A stretch of DNA of 64,000 nt, from the NCBI RefSeq assembly GCF_003852515.1, contig NZ_QAJK01000024.1:6564-70563 (forward strand). The letters run 5' to 3'. The DNA comes from Variovorax sp. KBW07. GTDB lineage: Bacteria > Pseudomonadota > Gammaproteobacteria > Burkholderiales > Burkholderiaceae_C. The notes below the pieces were generated by a model. That model made no database searches. It saw only the letters and a list, made by a program, of their open reading frames with translations, and was not told the DNA's origin. Both the position numbers and the translations under genes were made by a program. Below, one piece after another: positions 32,144-41,518 of the stretch. The first letter of the stretch is position 1. Each line of letters begins with the position of its first letter.

Positions 32144-33052
32144 ATGAAAGAACTGCCCAACCCGACGTTTCCGTTTTCGCAGATCGGGCTGCGCGCGGCC
32201 TTGTGGCCCGCTCCCGCGACAGGAACCGTCGCCGCTGCCGCCTCTGTTGCCGCAGTTGCCGCCGTGCGCACTTCGGTGCCGGCCGCACCCGCTGCCGCCA
32301 TTCTCCCGCCGGCCGTCGAATCCAAACAAGGCATCACGGTGGGCTGGGCCCGCCACCTCGACGATGTGCGCGCCGCCCAGCGCCTGCGCTACGACGTGTT
32401 CGTCGGCGAAATGGGCGCCCGGGTCTCGTCGCCGCTGGCCGGCCACGACATCGACCTGTTCGACGATTTCTGCGAACACCTGCTGGTGCGCGACGAACTC
32501 ACGCAACAGGTGATCGGCACCTACCGCGTGCTCACGCCGGCACAGGCGCGCCGCGTCGGCAGCACCTACAGCGACACCGAATTCGACCTGACCCGCCTGC
32601 GCGACCTGCGCGAGCGCATGGTCGAGCTGGGCCGCAGCTGCGTGCACCCCGAGCACCGCCAGGGCGGCGTGATCCTGGCGCTGTGGGGCGCGCTGGCCGG
32701 TTTCATGCACCGCAACAAGCTGGACACGATGATCGGTTGCGCCAGCATCCCGATGTCACACAACGGCGTGACCAGCGGCGACGCAGCGGCCAGCATCTGG
32801 CGCCAGGTGTCGGCCAAGCACATGGCCCCGATTCAATACCAGGTGCAGCCCCGCCTGCCGCTGCCGGTCGAACGGCTCGACAGCACGCTCGACGTCGAGC
32901 CGCCGGCGCTCATCAAGGGCTACCTGCGCCTGGGCGCCAAGGTGCTGGGCGCGCCCGCCTGGGACCCGGACTTCAACGCCGCCGACCTGCCGATGCTGAT
33001 GCGCATCGACGACCTGCCGGCGCGCTACCGCAAGCACTTCCTCGGCGCATGA
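32144..33052 (+). CDS. OlsB-like ornithine-acyl-ACP N-acyltransferase (GNAT fold)
   Basis: A 302-residue protein. Residues about 60-240 match the hemolysin/OlsB acyltransferase group: 'VRAAQRLRYDVFVGEMGA', 'QVIGTYRVLTPAQARRVG', 'ELGRSCVHPEHRQGGVILAL' and 'MIGCASIPMSHNG'. OlsB adds a 3-hydroxyacyl chain from ACP to ornithine, giving lyso-ornithine lipid, a phosphorus-free membrane lipid that many bacteria make when phosphate is short. The first 60 residues are Ala/Val/Pro-rich and probably unstructured. 'GAAAGGG' precedes the ATG. It lies 179 bp before ppk, in the phosphate block. No OlsA partner is visible in the window. Confidence 0.8.
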   Translation: MKELPNPTFPFSQIGLRAALWPAPATGTVAAAASVAAVAAVRTSVPAAPAAAILPPAVESKQGITVGWARHLDDVRAAQRLRYDVFVGEMGARVSSPLAGHDIDLFDDFCEHLLVRDELTQQVIGTYRVLTPAQARRVGSTYSDTEFDLTRLRDLRERMVELGRSCVHPEHRQGGVILALWGALAGFMHRNKLDTMIGCASIPMSHNGVTSGDAAASIWRQVSAKHMAPIQYQVQPRLPLPVERLDSTLDVEPPALIKGYLRLGAKVLGAPAWDPDFNAADLPMLMRIDDLPARYRKHFLGA

Positions 33053-33143
33053 AACCAGCGGCCGCCCGGCCCGAAACCGGGCCGCTCGCTGCTTCGCCGG
33101 GTGCTGCCGGTTCCTCCGAGGCGGGCACGGAGGCGTCACGGGA

Positions 33144-33161
33144 ATGTCATGCAACTGTCAC
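33144..33161 (+). promoter_or_regulatory. Pho box before ppk
   Basis: ATGTCAT and CTGTCAC are separated by four bases, the 7-4-7 direct-repeat layout recognised by phosphorylated PhoB. A further CTGTCAT half-site lies at 33176-33182. The box is about 70 bp before the ppk start. Confidence 0.75.
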
Positions 33162-33231
33162 GAACGAGGCTGACACTGTCATATTTCAGCCTACGTGTTC
33201 TCCCGTGCCGCTTGCTCCAGAATCAGTGCCC

Positions 33232-35370
33232 ATGCCATCCGTCCCCGCAGATCCGTCGCTCGGTACCGCGGCGCCCACGTTCACGCTGCTGGACCGCGAC
33301 CACAGCATCCTGTCATTCAATGAGCGGGTGCTCGACTGGGCGCATCGCCCGTCGGTGCCGCTGATCGAGCGCCTGCGCTATTTGTGCATCGTTTCGTCGA
33401 ATCTCGACGAGTTCTTCGAAGTGCGCGCCGCGCCGCACCTCATTGCAGGCAGCGCCGGCGACCAGAAGGGCACCTACACCGTCGATTCGTTCGAGCGGCT
33501 GGCCGAGGCGGCCCACACGCTGGTGGCACGCCAGTACGCGCTGTACAACGACGAGCTGATGCCGACGTTTGCCAAGCATGGCATCCACATCATTTCACAC
33601 GGCGAGCGCAACCCGGCGCAACGCAAGTGGGTCAGCGAGTATTTCGAGCGCGAAGTGCGCCCGCTGCTGATTCCGGTCGGGCTGGACCCGGCGCACCCGT
33701 TCCCGCAGGTGGCCAACAAGTCGCTCAACTTCATCGTGCGGCTGGGCGGCAAGGATGCCTTCGGGCGCGAGAACCCGATCCAGATCGTCAAGCTGCCGCG
33801 CGTGCTGCCGCGCCTGATCCGCATGCCGGCCAAGGTGTCGGACGGCAAGACGCTGTTCGTGGCGCTGTCGAGCGTTGTGCGGGCGCATCTGTCGAGCATG
33901 TTCCCGGGCCGCGAGGTGGGTGACTTCTCGCAGTTCCGCGTGACGCGTCATTCCGACCTCGCGGTCGACGAAGAAGACGTGAAGAACCTGCGCACCGCGT
34001 TGCGCCAGGGCCTGCAGCACCGCCACTATGGCCAGGCCGTGCGCCTGGAGGTGTCGGCGAGCTGTGCCGAATCGCTCGCCAGCTTTTTGCTGGCGCAGTT
34101 CAACCTGCCGCCGCAAGCGCTGTACCGCGTGCATGGGCCGGTGAACCTGGCGCGGCTCACGCAGCTGATCGACTTGATCGACGAGCCGCAGCTGCGCTTT
34201 CCGCCGTACTCGGCGTCGTATCCCGTCACGCTGTCGCCGGCCCAGTCGTTCTTCGAACGGCTGCAGCGCGGCGACGTGCTCATTCACCAGCCCTTCGAGA
34301 GTTTCGACGGCGTGCTGGCCTTCCTGCGCGAAGCCGTGCTCGACCCCCAGGTGCTGGCCATCAAGCAGACCATCTACCGCACAGGCGCCGATTCCGAGCT
34401 GATGGACCTGCTGCGCGAAGCCGTGCGCCGCGGCAAGGAAGTGACGGTGGTGGTGGAGCTGAAGGCGCGCTTCGACGAAGAGGCCAACATCAACTGGGCC
34501 GAAATGCTCGAGTCGATCGGCGCGCAGGTGGTGTACGGCGTGGTGGGCCTGAAGACCCACGCCAAGATGCTGCTGGTGACGCGCCGCGAGGGCAAGCAGC
34601 TTCGCCGCTACGGCCACCTGTCCACGGGCAACTACAACCCGCGCACCGCCAGGCTGTACACCGACATCAGCCACCTCACGGCCGACCCGATGCTCACGGC
34701 CGACATGGAAGCGGTGTTCGTCCACCTTGCCAGCCAGAGCCGCCTGCCCAAGCTCAACCGCATGTGGCTTGCACCGTTCGACCTGCACAAGAACCTGGTC
34801 ACGCAGATCGATGCGCTGGGCCTTGCCGCCGCGAGCGGCCAGCCGACCCGCATCGTCGCGAAGATGAATGCGCTGACCGATGAAGAGATCATCGGTGCGC
34901 TGATCCGCGCGGGGCAGAAGGGCGTGAAGATCGACCTCATCGTGCGCGGTGCCTGCACGCTGCCGGCGCAGGTGCCGGGGCTGACCGACAACGTGCGCGT
35001 GCGCTCGGTGATCGGGCGCTTCCTGGAGCATTCGCGGGTCTTCTATTTCCGCAACGGCGAGGACGAGTCGCTCTACCTGTCGAGCGCCGACTGGATGAAC
35101 CGCAACATGATGCGGCGCATCGAACTCGCCTGGCCCGTGACCGACCCCGGCCTGCGCCAGCGCCTGATCGACGAATGCCTGGTGGCCTACCTGCACGACG
35201 GGCGCGACGCCTGGGACCTGGGCGGCGACGGCATCTACACCCGCGTCGACCGCGACACGCACCCGGGCGAGGAGGGCGGCTCGCGCGCCATCGAGGCGCA
35301 CGGTGCCCAGGCCGCGCTCATGAACCGATACGCATCGCGAGGGCATCACCGCGATGCAGCCAATAACTGA
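33232..35370 (+). CDS. ppk: Polyphosphate kinase 1
   Basis: A 712-residue enzyme that polymerises the gamma-phosphate of ATP into polyphosphate. The N-terminal domain starts 'DRDHSILSFNERVLDWA' and 'SNLDEFFEVRA'. The catalytic core has 'IKQTIYRTGADSELMDLL', 'GLKTHAKMLLV' with the autophosphorylated histidine at about H443, and 'YGHLSTGNYNPRTARLYTD' with the second conserved histidine at about H462. Length is close to the E. coli enzyme. The frame is open for a further kilobase upstream, but that part overlaps the OlsB-like gene in another frame; the ATG at 'MPSVPADPSLG' fits homologues. Its end overlaps the sixA-like frame by a few codons depending on start. Confidence 0.95.
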   Translation: MPSVPADPSLGTAAPTFTLLDRDHSILSFNERVLDWAHRPSVPLIERLRYLCIVSSNLDEFFEVRAAPHLIAGSAGDQKGTYTVDSFERLAEAAHTLVARQYALYNDELMPTFAKHGIHIISHGERNPAQRKWVSEYFEREVRPLLIPVGLDPAHPFPQVANKSLNFIVRLGGKDAFGRENPIQIVKLPRVLPRLIRMPAKVSDGKTLFVALSSVVRAHLSSMFPGREVGDFSQFRVTRHSDLAVDEEDVKNLRTALRQGLQHRHYGQAVRLEVSASCAESLASFLLAQFNLPPQALYRVHGPVNLARLTQLIDLIDEPQLRFPPYSASYPVTLSPAQSFFERLQRGDVLIHQPFESFDGVLAFLREAVLDPQVLAIKQTIYRTGADSELMDLLREAVRRGKEVTVVVELKARFDEEANINWAEMLESIGAQVVYGVVGLKTHAKMLLVTRREGKQLRRYGHLSTGNYNPRTARLYTDISHLTADPMLTADMEAVFVHLASQSRLPKLNRMWLAPFDLHKNLVTQIDALGLAAASGQPTRIVAKMNALTDEEIIGALIRAGQKGVKIDLIVRGACTLPAQVPGLTDNVRVRSVIGRFLEHSRVFYFRNGEDESLYLSSADWMNRNMMRRIELAWPVTDPGLRQRLIDECLVAYLHDGRDAWDLGGDGIYTRVDRDTHPGEEGGSRAIEAHGAQAALMNRYASRGHHRDAANN

Positions 35371-35383
35371 AGACCGAAAGACG

Positions 35384-35851
35384 ATGACCATGGACTTGAT
35401 CTTCTGGCGCCATGCCGAAGCCGAGGACTGGACCGAGGGTTGCGACGACATGCAGCGCTCGCTCACCGCACGCGGCGAGAAGCAGGCCAAGCGCATGGCC
35501 AGCTGGCTCGACCGCCAACTGCCTGATGGCACGCGCATCATCTGCAGCCCCGCGCGGCGCTGCGAGCAGACGGCGCTGGCACTGGGCCGCAAGTACAAGG
35601 TGCGCTCCGAGCTGTCGCCGGAGACCACGGCCGAAGCCATGCTCGGCGCGGCCGGCTGGCCCAACGGCAAGTCGGTGGTGTTGATGATCGGCCACCAGCC
35701 CTCGACGGGGCAGGCCATTTCGTTGCTGCTCGGCCTCAAGCAGGACAGCTGCCCGGTGCGCAAGGGCGCGCTGTGGTGGATTCGCACGCGCGAGCGCGAT
35801 GGCGACGTGCAGACCGTCGTGGTGACGGTGCAGTCGCCCGAGTTGCTCTAG
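35384..35851 (+). CDS. sixA: Phosphohistidine phosphatase, SixA family
   Basis: A 155-residue histidine phosphatase. 'LIFWRHAEAED' gives the catalytic RH motif that takes up phosphate; 'GTRIICSPARRCEQTALALG' gives the second arginine, and 'VVLMIGHQPST' gives the C-terminal catalytic histidine. SixA removes phosphate from histidine in phosphorelay or PTS proteins. The start at 'MTMDLIFW' is 13 bp after the ppk stop; a codon or two either way is possible. Placement between ppk and ppx is common in Burkholderiales. Confidence 0.9.
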   Translation: MTMDLIFWRHAEAEDWTEGCDDMQRSLTARGEKQAKRMASWLDRQLPDGTRIICSPARRCEQTALALGRKYKVRSELSPETTAEAMLGAAGWPNGKSVVLMIGHQPSTGQAISLLLGLKQDSCPVRKGALWWIRTRERDGDVQTVVVTVQSPELL

Positions 35852-35900
35852 CTTTCGTCGCTGATGAGCACTGCGCTGCGCCGAAGCGCAGACCGGTCGA

Positions 35901-37421
35901 TCAGCCTTCGCTGAGTTCCACGCGCCAGTTGCTGGTCTTCTGCCAGGCCAGCACTTCTTCGCGCAGCAGATGCGCCGACTGCGGATAGGCCTCGGCCCAG
36001 TCCGGCGCGCAGGCGATCGTGAAAGCCCGGGCGCCCAGCGCCGCAAGGTGCAGGGCTTCGGGGTCGGGATCGCGGCGGGCATGGCACAGGATCAAGGCCA
36101 GCCGCAGCGAAAGCAGCTGCATCACGAAGGTTTCGTCATCCAGCGCCGCGTCGAGCTTGCGCAGCTTGCCGCGCTGGCCCAGCACCAGCTGGCCGAGCGC
36201 ATGCATCTCGTTGACCGCGAAGCCGGGAGCGTCGGTGTTGTCGAGAATGTAGGCGCCGTGCTTGTGATAGTCGCTGTGCGAAATCTGCGTGCCGATTTCG
36301 TGCAGTTGCGCGGCCCAGCCCAGCTTGCGCAGCGCGCGGCCGGCGCGGCTCGATGTGTTGCCGCCACGTGCCGCCGGCGCGAGTTGCACGAACAGGGCGG
36401 CGGCGGTTTCGCCGACGCGCTTGGCCTGCGCCGCATCCACGGCAAAGCGGTTGGCCAGCCGTGCCACCGTGGCGGTGCGCATGTCGGCCACGCTCTCGTC
36501 GCGTTCCAGCAGTTCGTACAGCACGCCATGGCGCAGCGCGCCCTGGGCCACTTTCATTTCGGTGATGCCGAGCAGGTCGAACACCGCGCGCAGCACGCTC
36601 ACGCCGCCGCCGATCACGGCCTTGCGGTCTTCGCGCATGCCGTCGATGCGCAGCTTGTCGGCGCTGCCGGCCTTGAGAAGGCGGTCGAGCAGCCAGTCGA
36701 GGCCTTCGCGGGTGACCAGGCCAGATTCGGCGCCGGCCGCGGCCAGCACGTCGCCCACCGCGCCGATGGTGCCCGAGGCGCCATAGGCCACATCCCACTG
36801 GTCGCGCGTGTAGCTGGCCAGCGCGTCGTCGAGCACGGCCTTGGCGGCTACTTCGGCGGCTCGGAAGGCGGCGGGGGTGAACTGGCCTTCGGCAAAGTGC
36901 TTCATGGACCAGGCGACGCTGCCCACGCGGTACGACTCGGTCCGCTCGGCCACCAGGGCCTGCCCGATGATCATTTCGGTGGAGCGGCCGCCGATGTCGA
37001 TCACCAGCCGGCGTTCGCGGTCGGAGGCGTCGGTGTGCGGCAGCATGTGCGCCACGCCCTGGTAGATCAGGCGGGCTTCTTCCCGGCCCGGGATCACGTC
37101 GATGCCAAACCCCAGGATGGTGCGCGCACGCAACAGGAATTCTTCGCGGTTGCGCGCTTCGCGCAGCGTTTGCGTGGCCACGGCACGCACCTGCGAGCGC
37201 TTGAAGCCGGCCAGCCGCTCGCCGAAACGCGCGAGCGCGTCCCAGCCGCGCTGCATGGCCTCGGTCGTGAGGTTGCGCGCGCTGTCCAGGCCGTTGCCCT
37301 GGCGCACGGTTTCCTTGAGGTACTCGGTGCGGTGAATCTGACCATGGTCGACCTGTCCGATTTCCAGCCTGAAGCTGTTCGAACCCAGATCGACCGCTGC
37401 GAGGCGGGTGCCGTTTTGCAT
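35901..37421 (-). CDS. ppx: Exopolyphosphatase
   Basis: A 506-residue member of the sugar-kinase/Hsp70-like Ppx/GppA family. The N-terminal ATPase-like fold has 'LAAVDLGSNSFRLEIGQV', the acidic loop 'VIDIGGRSTEMIIG' and 'AYGASGTIGAVGDVL'. The C-terminal part has HD-like helices with 'GWAAQLHEIGTQISHSDYHK'. It releases phosphate from polyphosphate ends and opposes Ppk. Convergent with sixA (49 bp apart) and divergent from pstS. A reverse-strand Pho-box sequence about 100 bp upstream suggests PhoB control. Confidence 0.94.
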   Translation of the reverse strand: MQNGTRLAAVDLGSNSFRLEIGQVDHGQIHRTEYLKETVRQGNGLDSARNLTTEAMQRGWDALARFGERLAGFKRSQVRAVATQTLREARNREEFLLRARTILGFGIDVIPGREEARLIYQGVAHMLPHTDASDRERRLVIDIGGRSTEMIIGQALVAERTESYRVGSVAWSMKHFAEGQFTPAAFRAAEVAAKAVLDDALASYTRDQWDVAYGASGTIGAVGDVLAAAGAESGLVTREGLDWLLDRLLKAGSADKLRIDGMREDRKAVIGGGVSVLRAVFDLLGITEMKVAQGALRHGVLYELLERDESVADMRTATVARLANRFAVDAAQAKRVGETAAALFVQLAPAARGGNTSSRAGRALRKLGWAAQLHEIGTQISHSDYHKHGAYILDNTDAPGFAVNEMHALGQLVLGQRGKLRKLDAALDDETFVMQLLSLRLALILCHARRDPDPEALHLAALGARAFTIACAPDWAEAYPQSAHLLREEVLAWQKTSNWRVELSEG

Positions 37422-37520
37422 TGTGTAGTGAAGAGGGCGGTTCTCTGATCGTAGCGCCGTGACAGAACGCGCCCATCGCCCAAGTGTCATCACGGGGAGG
37501 GTCGAGGCTAGGCGCAGTGC

Positions 37521-37538
37521 ATGACGGTTATGTGACAG
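37521..37538 (-). promoter_or_regulatory. Pho box reading toward ppx
   Basis: On the reverse strand, CTGTCAC and CCGTCAT are separated by ATAA, the 7-4-7 arrangement. One base differs from the CTGTCA consensus in the second repeat. It lies 100 bp before the ppx start. Confidence 0.65.
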
Positions 37539-37587
37539 CGTCACACAAGCCATCGGGCAAACAGAGGCATTTTCACTCGACAGAGGG

Positions 37588-37605
37588 GTGTCATATTCAT
37601 GTCAC
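37588..37605 (+). promoter_or_regulatory. Pho box before pstS
   Basis: GTGTCAT and ATGTCAC are separated by ATTC in the 7-4-7 direct-repeat layout, 64 bp before the pstS start. It is the expected PhoB site for the pst operon. Confidence 0.8.
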
Positions 37606-37669
37606 ACAAGCTTTTTAGAGTCCGTCTCAAGCCCGAAAGGGACTACTTCTTACCTCTAAAGGAAGCTTT

Positions 37670-38707
37670 GTGAAAACGACGTTCAAATTTGCAGCAGCCG
37701 GCCTGATCGCCGCTGCTTTCGCTCAAGTTCCCGCCTTCGCGCAAGATGTGACCGGCGCCGGTGCCAGCTTCCCCGCACCGCTGTACGCCAAGTGGGCCTC
37801 CGATTTCAACAAGGCCACCGGCGTCAAGATCAACTACCAGTCGGTCGGTTCGGGCGCTGGCCTCAAGCAGATCGAAGCCAAGACCGTCGATTTCGGCGCG
37901 TCCGACGCTCCCCTGAAGGACGACGAACTGCAAGCCAAGGGCCTGATGCAGTTCCCCACCGTCATCGGCGGCGTGATCCCCGTGGTCAACATCCCCGGCA
38001 TCAAGCCCGGCGAGCTGAAGCTCAACGGCCAGGTCCTGGGCGACATCTACCTGGGCAAGATCACCAAGTGGAACGACCCCGCCATCAAGGCACTGAACGG
38101 TTCGCTGAACCTGCCCGACGCTGCCATCGCCCCGGTTCGCCGCGCCGACGGTTCGGGCACCAGCTTCCTGTTCACCAACTACCTGAGCAAGGTCAACGCC
38201 GAGTGGAAGTCGAAGGTCGGCGAAGGCACGGCCGTCAACTGGCCCACCGGCGCGGGTGGCAAGGGCAATGAAGGCGTCGCCGCTTTCGTGAACCGCCTGC
38301 CCAACTCGATCGGCTACGTCGAGTACGCCTACGTGAAGCAGAACAAGATGACCTTCGCCCAACTGCAGAACGCAGCTGGGACGTTCGTCTCGCCCGACGA
38401 CTCCGCCTTCAAGGCCGCTGCCGCCGGTGCCGACTGGAACAAGAGCTTCTACCAGGTGCTGACCAACCAGGCCGGCAAGGATTCGTGGCCCATCACCGGC
38501 GCCACCTTCATCCTGATGCACAAGGTGCAGGACAAGCCCGCCAACGCCACCACCGTGCTGAAGTTCTTCGACTGGGCCTACAAGGGCGGCGACAAGACGG
38601 CCGACGAGCTCGACTACGTGCCGATGCCCGACGCCGTGAAGGCCACCATCGCCAAGTCGTGGGGTGAAGTGAAGGATGCATCGGGCAAGCCCGTCGCGTT
38701 CAAGTAA
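37670..38707 (+). CDS. pstS: Phosphate ABC transporter substrate-binding protein
   Basis: A 345-residue periplasmic protein that binds inorganic phosphate and delivers it to PstCAB. The signal peptide ends 'QVPAFAQ'; the mature protein begins '[17 protein letters not shown]', the classical PstS start. Ligand-loop motifs are '[20 protein letters not shown]' and '[16 protein letters not shown]'. Translation starts at GTG with 'AAAGGA' seven bases before. It is first in pstSCAB-phoU-phoB-phoR, with a Pho box upstream. Confidence 0.97.
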   Translation: MKTTFKFAAAGLIAAAFAQVPAFAQDVTGAGASFPAPLYAKWASDFNKATGVKINYQSVGSGAGLKQIEAKTVDFGASDAPLKDDELQAKGLMQFPTVIGGVIPVVNIPGIKPGELKLNGQVLGDIYLGKITKWNDPAIKALNGSLNLPDAAIAPVRRADGSGTSFLFTNYLSKVNAEWKSKVGEGTAVNWPTGAGGKGNEGVAAFVNRLPNSIGYVEYAYVKQNKMTFAQLQNAAGTFVSPDDSAFKAAAAGADWNKSFYQVLTNQAGKDSWPITGATFILMHKVQDKPANATTVLKFFDWAYKGGDKTADELDYVPMPDAVKATIAKSWGEVKDASGKPVAFK

Positions 38708-38740
38708 GCCACTTACCCACCTGTCCAGGACGGCGCGCCC

Positions 38741-39826
38741 ATGAGCAATACTTCGCTCGAGGACGCGCCGCTTTCGTCTTTGCCGGAGCGACCCGTGTCA
38801 TCCACTTTTCCTGCCGCCGCCGCGACGCTTGACCTTGCGGCCGAGCGTGGCCGCACCACTGCCGCCCCTCCGCCTCCGGCCAAGTCGCCGCGTTCCGGCC
38901 CCATGGCCGACCGAATCTTCGGCTGGGCCGCCAAGGGTGCCGCGCTGCTGACCCTGGCGATGCTCATCGGCATCCTGCTGTCGCTGATCGCCGGTGCCTG
39001 GCCCGCCATTTCCAAGTACGGCCTCGGCTTCCTCACGAGCAGCGTGTGGGACCCGGTCAAGGACGAGTACGGCGGCCTGGTCATGATCTACGGCACGCTG
39101 GCCACATCGATCATCGCGCTGGTGATCGCCGTGCCGGTGAGCTTCGGCATTGCGCTGTTCCTTACCGAGCTGTCGCCCAACTGGCTCAAGCGCCCGCTGG
39201 GCACCGCCATTGAACTTCTCGCCGCCGTGCCGTCCATCGTGTACGGCATGTGGGGCCTGCTGGTCTTCGGACCCATCCTCTCGACCTGGGTGCAGCAGCC
39301 GCTGCAGAAGCTGCTCGCCGGCGTGCCGTACCTTGGCGCCCTGGTGTCCGGCCCGCCCGTCGGCATCGGCATTCTGTCGGCCGGCATCATCCTGGCGATC
39401 ATGATCATTCCGTTCATCGCCTCGGTGATGCGCGACGTGTTCGAAGTCACGCCGCCGCTGCTCAAGGAATCGGCCTATGGCCTGGGTTCCACCACCTGGG
39501 AAGTCGTTTCCAAGGTGGTGCTGCCGTACACCAAGGCCGGCGTGATCGGCGGCATCATGCTCGGCCTTGGCCGGGCGCTGGGCGAAACCATGGCCGTCAC
39601 CTTCGTGATCGGCAACATGAACCAGCTCAACTCGCTGTCGGTGTTCGAGGCTGCCAACAGCATCACCTCGGCCCTGGCCAATGAATTCGCCGAAGCCGGC
39701 GCGGGCCTGCACCAGGCCGCGCTGATGTACCTCGGCCTCGTGCTGTTCTTCATCACCTTCGTCGTGCTGACGCTCTCGAAGGTGCTGCTGGCGCAGATGA
39801 AGAAGAGCGAAGGAACGAAATCGTGA
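38741..39826 (+). CDS. pstC: Phosphate ABC transporter permease PstC
   Basis: A 361-residue inner-membrane permease with six transmembrane segments from about residue 65 on, and the coupling loop '[20 protein letters not shown]' that contacts PstB. The first 55 residues are a hydrophilic Pro/Ala-rich extension, longer than in E. coli. It lies 33 bp after pstS and overlaps the pstA GTG by four bases (GTGA). Confidence 0.96.
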   Translation: MSNTSLEDAPLSSLPERPVSSTFPAAAATLDLAAERGRTTAAPPPPAKSPRSGPMADRIFGWAAKGAALLTLAMLIGILLSLIAGAWPAISKYGLGFLTSSVWDPVKDEYGGLVMIYGTLATSIIALVIAVPVSFGIALFLTELSPNWLKRPLGTAIELLAAVPSIVYGMWGLLVFGPILSTWVQQPLQKLLAGVPYLGALVSGPPVGIGILSAGIILAIMIIPFIASVMRDVFEVTPPLLKESAYGLGSTTWEVVSKVVLPYTKAGVIGGIMLGLGRALGETMAVTFVIGNMNQLNSLSVFEAANSITSALANEFAEAGAGLHQAALMYLGLVLFFITFVVLTLSKVLLAQMKKSEGTKS

Positions 39827-40707
39827 GTACCGCTCAAAACCTGCTGAGCGCCAAGGCGCTCGCCGAAACGCGCCAGGCCCGGTTCGCCTCGCGCAACCGC
39901 GTCAACAAGATCGCGCTCACGCTGTCGCTCGCCGCGATGGTGTTCGGCGTGTTCTGGCTGGTGTGGATCCTGTGGGAAACGCTGCGCCTGGGCCTCGGCG
40001 GCCTGGCGCTCGCCACGTTCACCGAAATGACGCCGCCGCCGAACGAGGCGGGCGGCATTGCCAACGCCATCTTCGGCTCGTTCGTGATGGTGATGCTGGC
40101 CACTTTCGTGGGCACGCCCATCGGCATCATGGCCGGCATCTACCTGGCCGAGTACAACCCCAAGGGCTGGCTCGCATCGGTCACGCGCTTCGTCAACGAC
40201 ATCCTGCTGTCGGCGCCGTCGATCGTGATCGGCCTGTTCGTCTATGCCGTGGTGGTGGCCTACTTCAAGACCTTCTCGGGCCTGGCCGGCGCACTGTCGC
40301 TGGCGCTGATCGTGATTCCGGTGGTCATTCGAACCACCGAGAACATGCTGCAGCTGGTGCCGCCGGGCCTGCGCGAAGCGGCCTATGCACTGGGCACGCC
40401 CAAGTGGAAGGTTATCCTGAGCATCACGCTGCGTGCCGCGCGCGCCGGTGTGGTCACGGGTGTGCTGCTGGCCGTGGCGCGCATTGCCGGCGAAACCGCG
40501 CCGCTGCTTTTCACCGCGCTGAACAACCAGTTCTGGACCGCTGACGTGAGCCAGCCCATGGCCAGCCTGCCGGTCACGATTTTCAAGTTTGCGATGAGCC
40601 CGTACGAGAACTGGCAACAGCTGGCATGGGCCGGCGTGTTCCTGATCACCGTCGCCGTGCTTGCCCTCAATATCCTGGCGCGGGTCCTGACGCGCACCAA
40701 ACACTAA
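39823..40707 (+). CDS. pstA: Phosphate ABC transporter permease PstA
   Basis: A 294-residue permease that pairs with PstC. Six hydrophobic segments are present, and the coupling loop reads '[20 protein letters not shown]'. It starts at a GTG overlapping the pstC stop, so translation is coupled; pstB follows 13 bp later. Normal length. Confidence 0.96.
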   Translation: MSTAQNLLSAKALAETRQARFASRNRVNKIALTLSLAAMVFGVFWLVWILWETLRLGLGGLALATFTEMTPPPNEAGGIANAIFGSFVMVMLATFVGTPIGIMAGIYLAEYNPKGWLASVTRFVNDILLSAPSIVIGLFVYAVVVAYFKTFSGLAGALSLALIVIPVVIRTTENMLQLVPPGLREAAYALGTPKWKVILSITLRAARAGVVTGVLLAVARIAGETAPLLFTALNNQFWTADVSQPMASLPVTIFKFAMSPYENWQQLAWAGVFLITVAVLALNILARVLTRTKH

Positions 40708-40720
40708 AGAAGAAGCCAAC

Positions 40721-41503
40721 ATGCCAAACACCGTCGCACAACAACCGTCGCGCTCGAAGATCTCGGTCAAGGACCTGAACTTCTACTACGGCAAGTTCCA
40801 CGCGCTCAAGGGCATCAACCTCGAGATTCCCGAGAACAAGGTCACGGCCTTCATTGGCCCGTCGGGCTGCGGCAAGTCGACCCTGCTGCGCACCTTCAAC
40901 CGCATGTTCGAGCTCTACCCCGAGCAGCGCGCCGAGGGCACCATTGCCCTGGACGGCGAGAACCTGCTCACGTCCAAGCAGGACGTGGCGCTGATCCGCG
41001 CCAAGGTCGGCATGGTGTTCCAGAAGCCCACGCCGTTCCCGATGTCGATCTACGACAACATCGCCTTCGGCGTGAAGCTGTTCGAAAGCCTCAGCGCCAG
41101 CGAAATGGACGACCGTGTCGAATGGGCCCTGAAGAAGGCCGCCCTGTGGACCGAAGTGCGCGACAAGCTGCAGCAAAGCGGCTCCGGCCTCTCCGGCGGC
41201 CAGCAGCAGCGCCTGTGCATTGCACGCGGCATCGCGATCAAGCCCGAAGTGCTGCTGCTCGACGAACCGTGTTCGGCCCTGGATCCGATCTCGACCGCGA
41301 AGATCGAAGAGCTCATCGCCGAACTGAAAAGCGAGTACACCGTGGTCATCGTGACCCACAACATGCAGCAGGCCGCTCGTTGCAGCGACTACACCGCGTA
41401 CATGTACCTCGGCGACCTGATCGAGTTCGGCGCCACCGAGCAGATGTTCTTCAAGCCGCAGCGCAAGGAGACCGAGGACTACATCACCGGCCGTTTCGGT
41501 TGA
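40721..41503 (+). CDS. pstB: Phosphate ABC transporter ATP-binding protein PstB
   Basis: A 260-residue ATPase driving phosphate import. Walker A is 'GPSGCGKST', the signature is 'LSGGQQQR', Walker B is '[12 protein letters not shown]' and the switch histidine is in 'VIVTHNM'. The C-terminal '[18 protein letters not shown]' is the standard PstB end. It also takes part in holding PhoR inactive when phosphate is plentiful. It is followed by phoU after 15 bp. Confidence 0.97.
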   Translation: MPNTVAQQPSRSKISVKDLNFYYGKFHALKGINLEIPENKVTAFIGPSGCGKSTLLRTFNRMFELYPEQRAEGTIALDGENLLTSKQDVALIRAKVGMVFQKPTPFPMSIYDNIAFGVKLFESLSASEMDDRVEWALKKAALWTEVRDKLQQSGSGLSGGQQQRLCIARGIAIKPEVLLLDEPCSALDPISTAKIEELIAELKSEYTVVIVTHNMQQAARCSDYTAYMYLGDLIEFGATEQMFFKPQRKETEDYITGRFG

Positions 41504-41518
41504 TCCCCAGGAGACACC

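Noticed and set aside
32203-33231. Upstream extension of the ppk frame by 343 codons
   Set aside because: It overlaps the OlsB-like gene in another frame and is not part of any known polyphosphate kinase.
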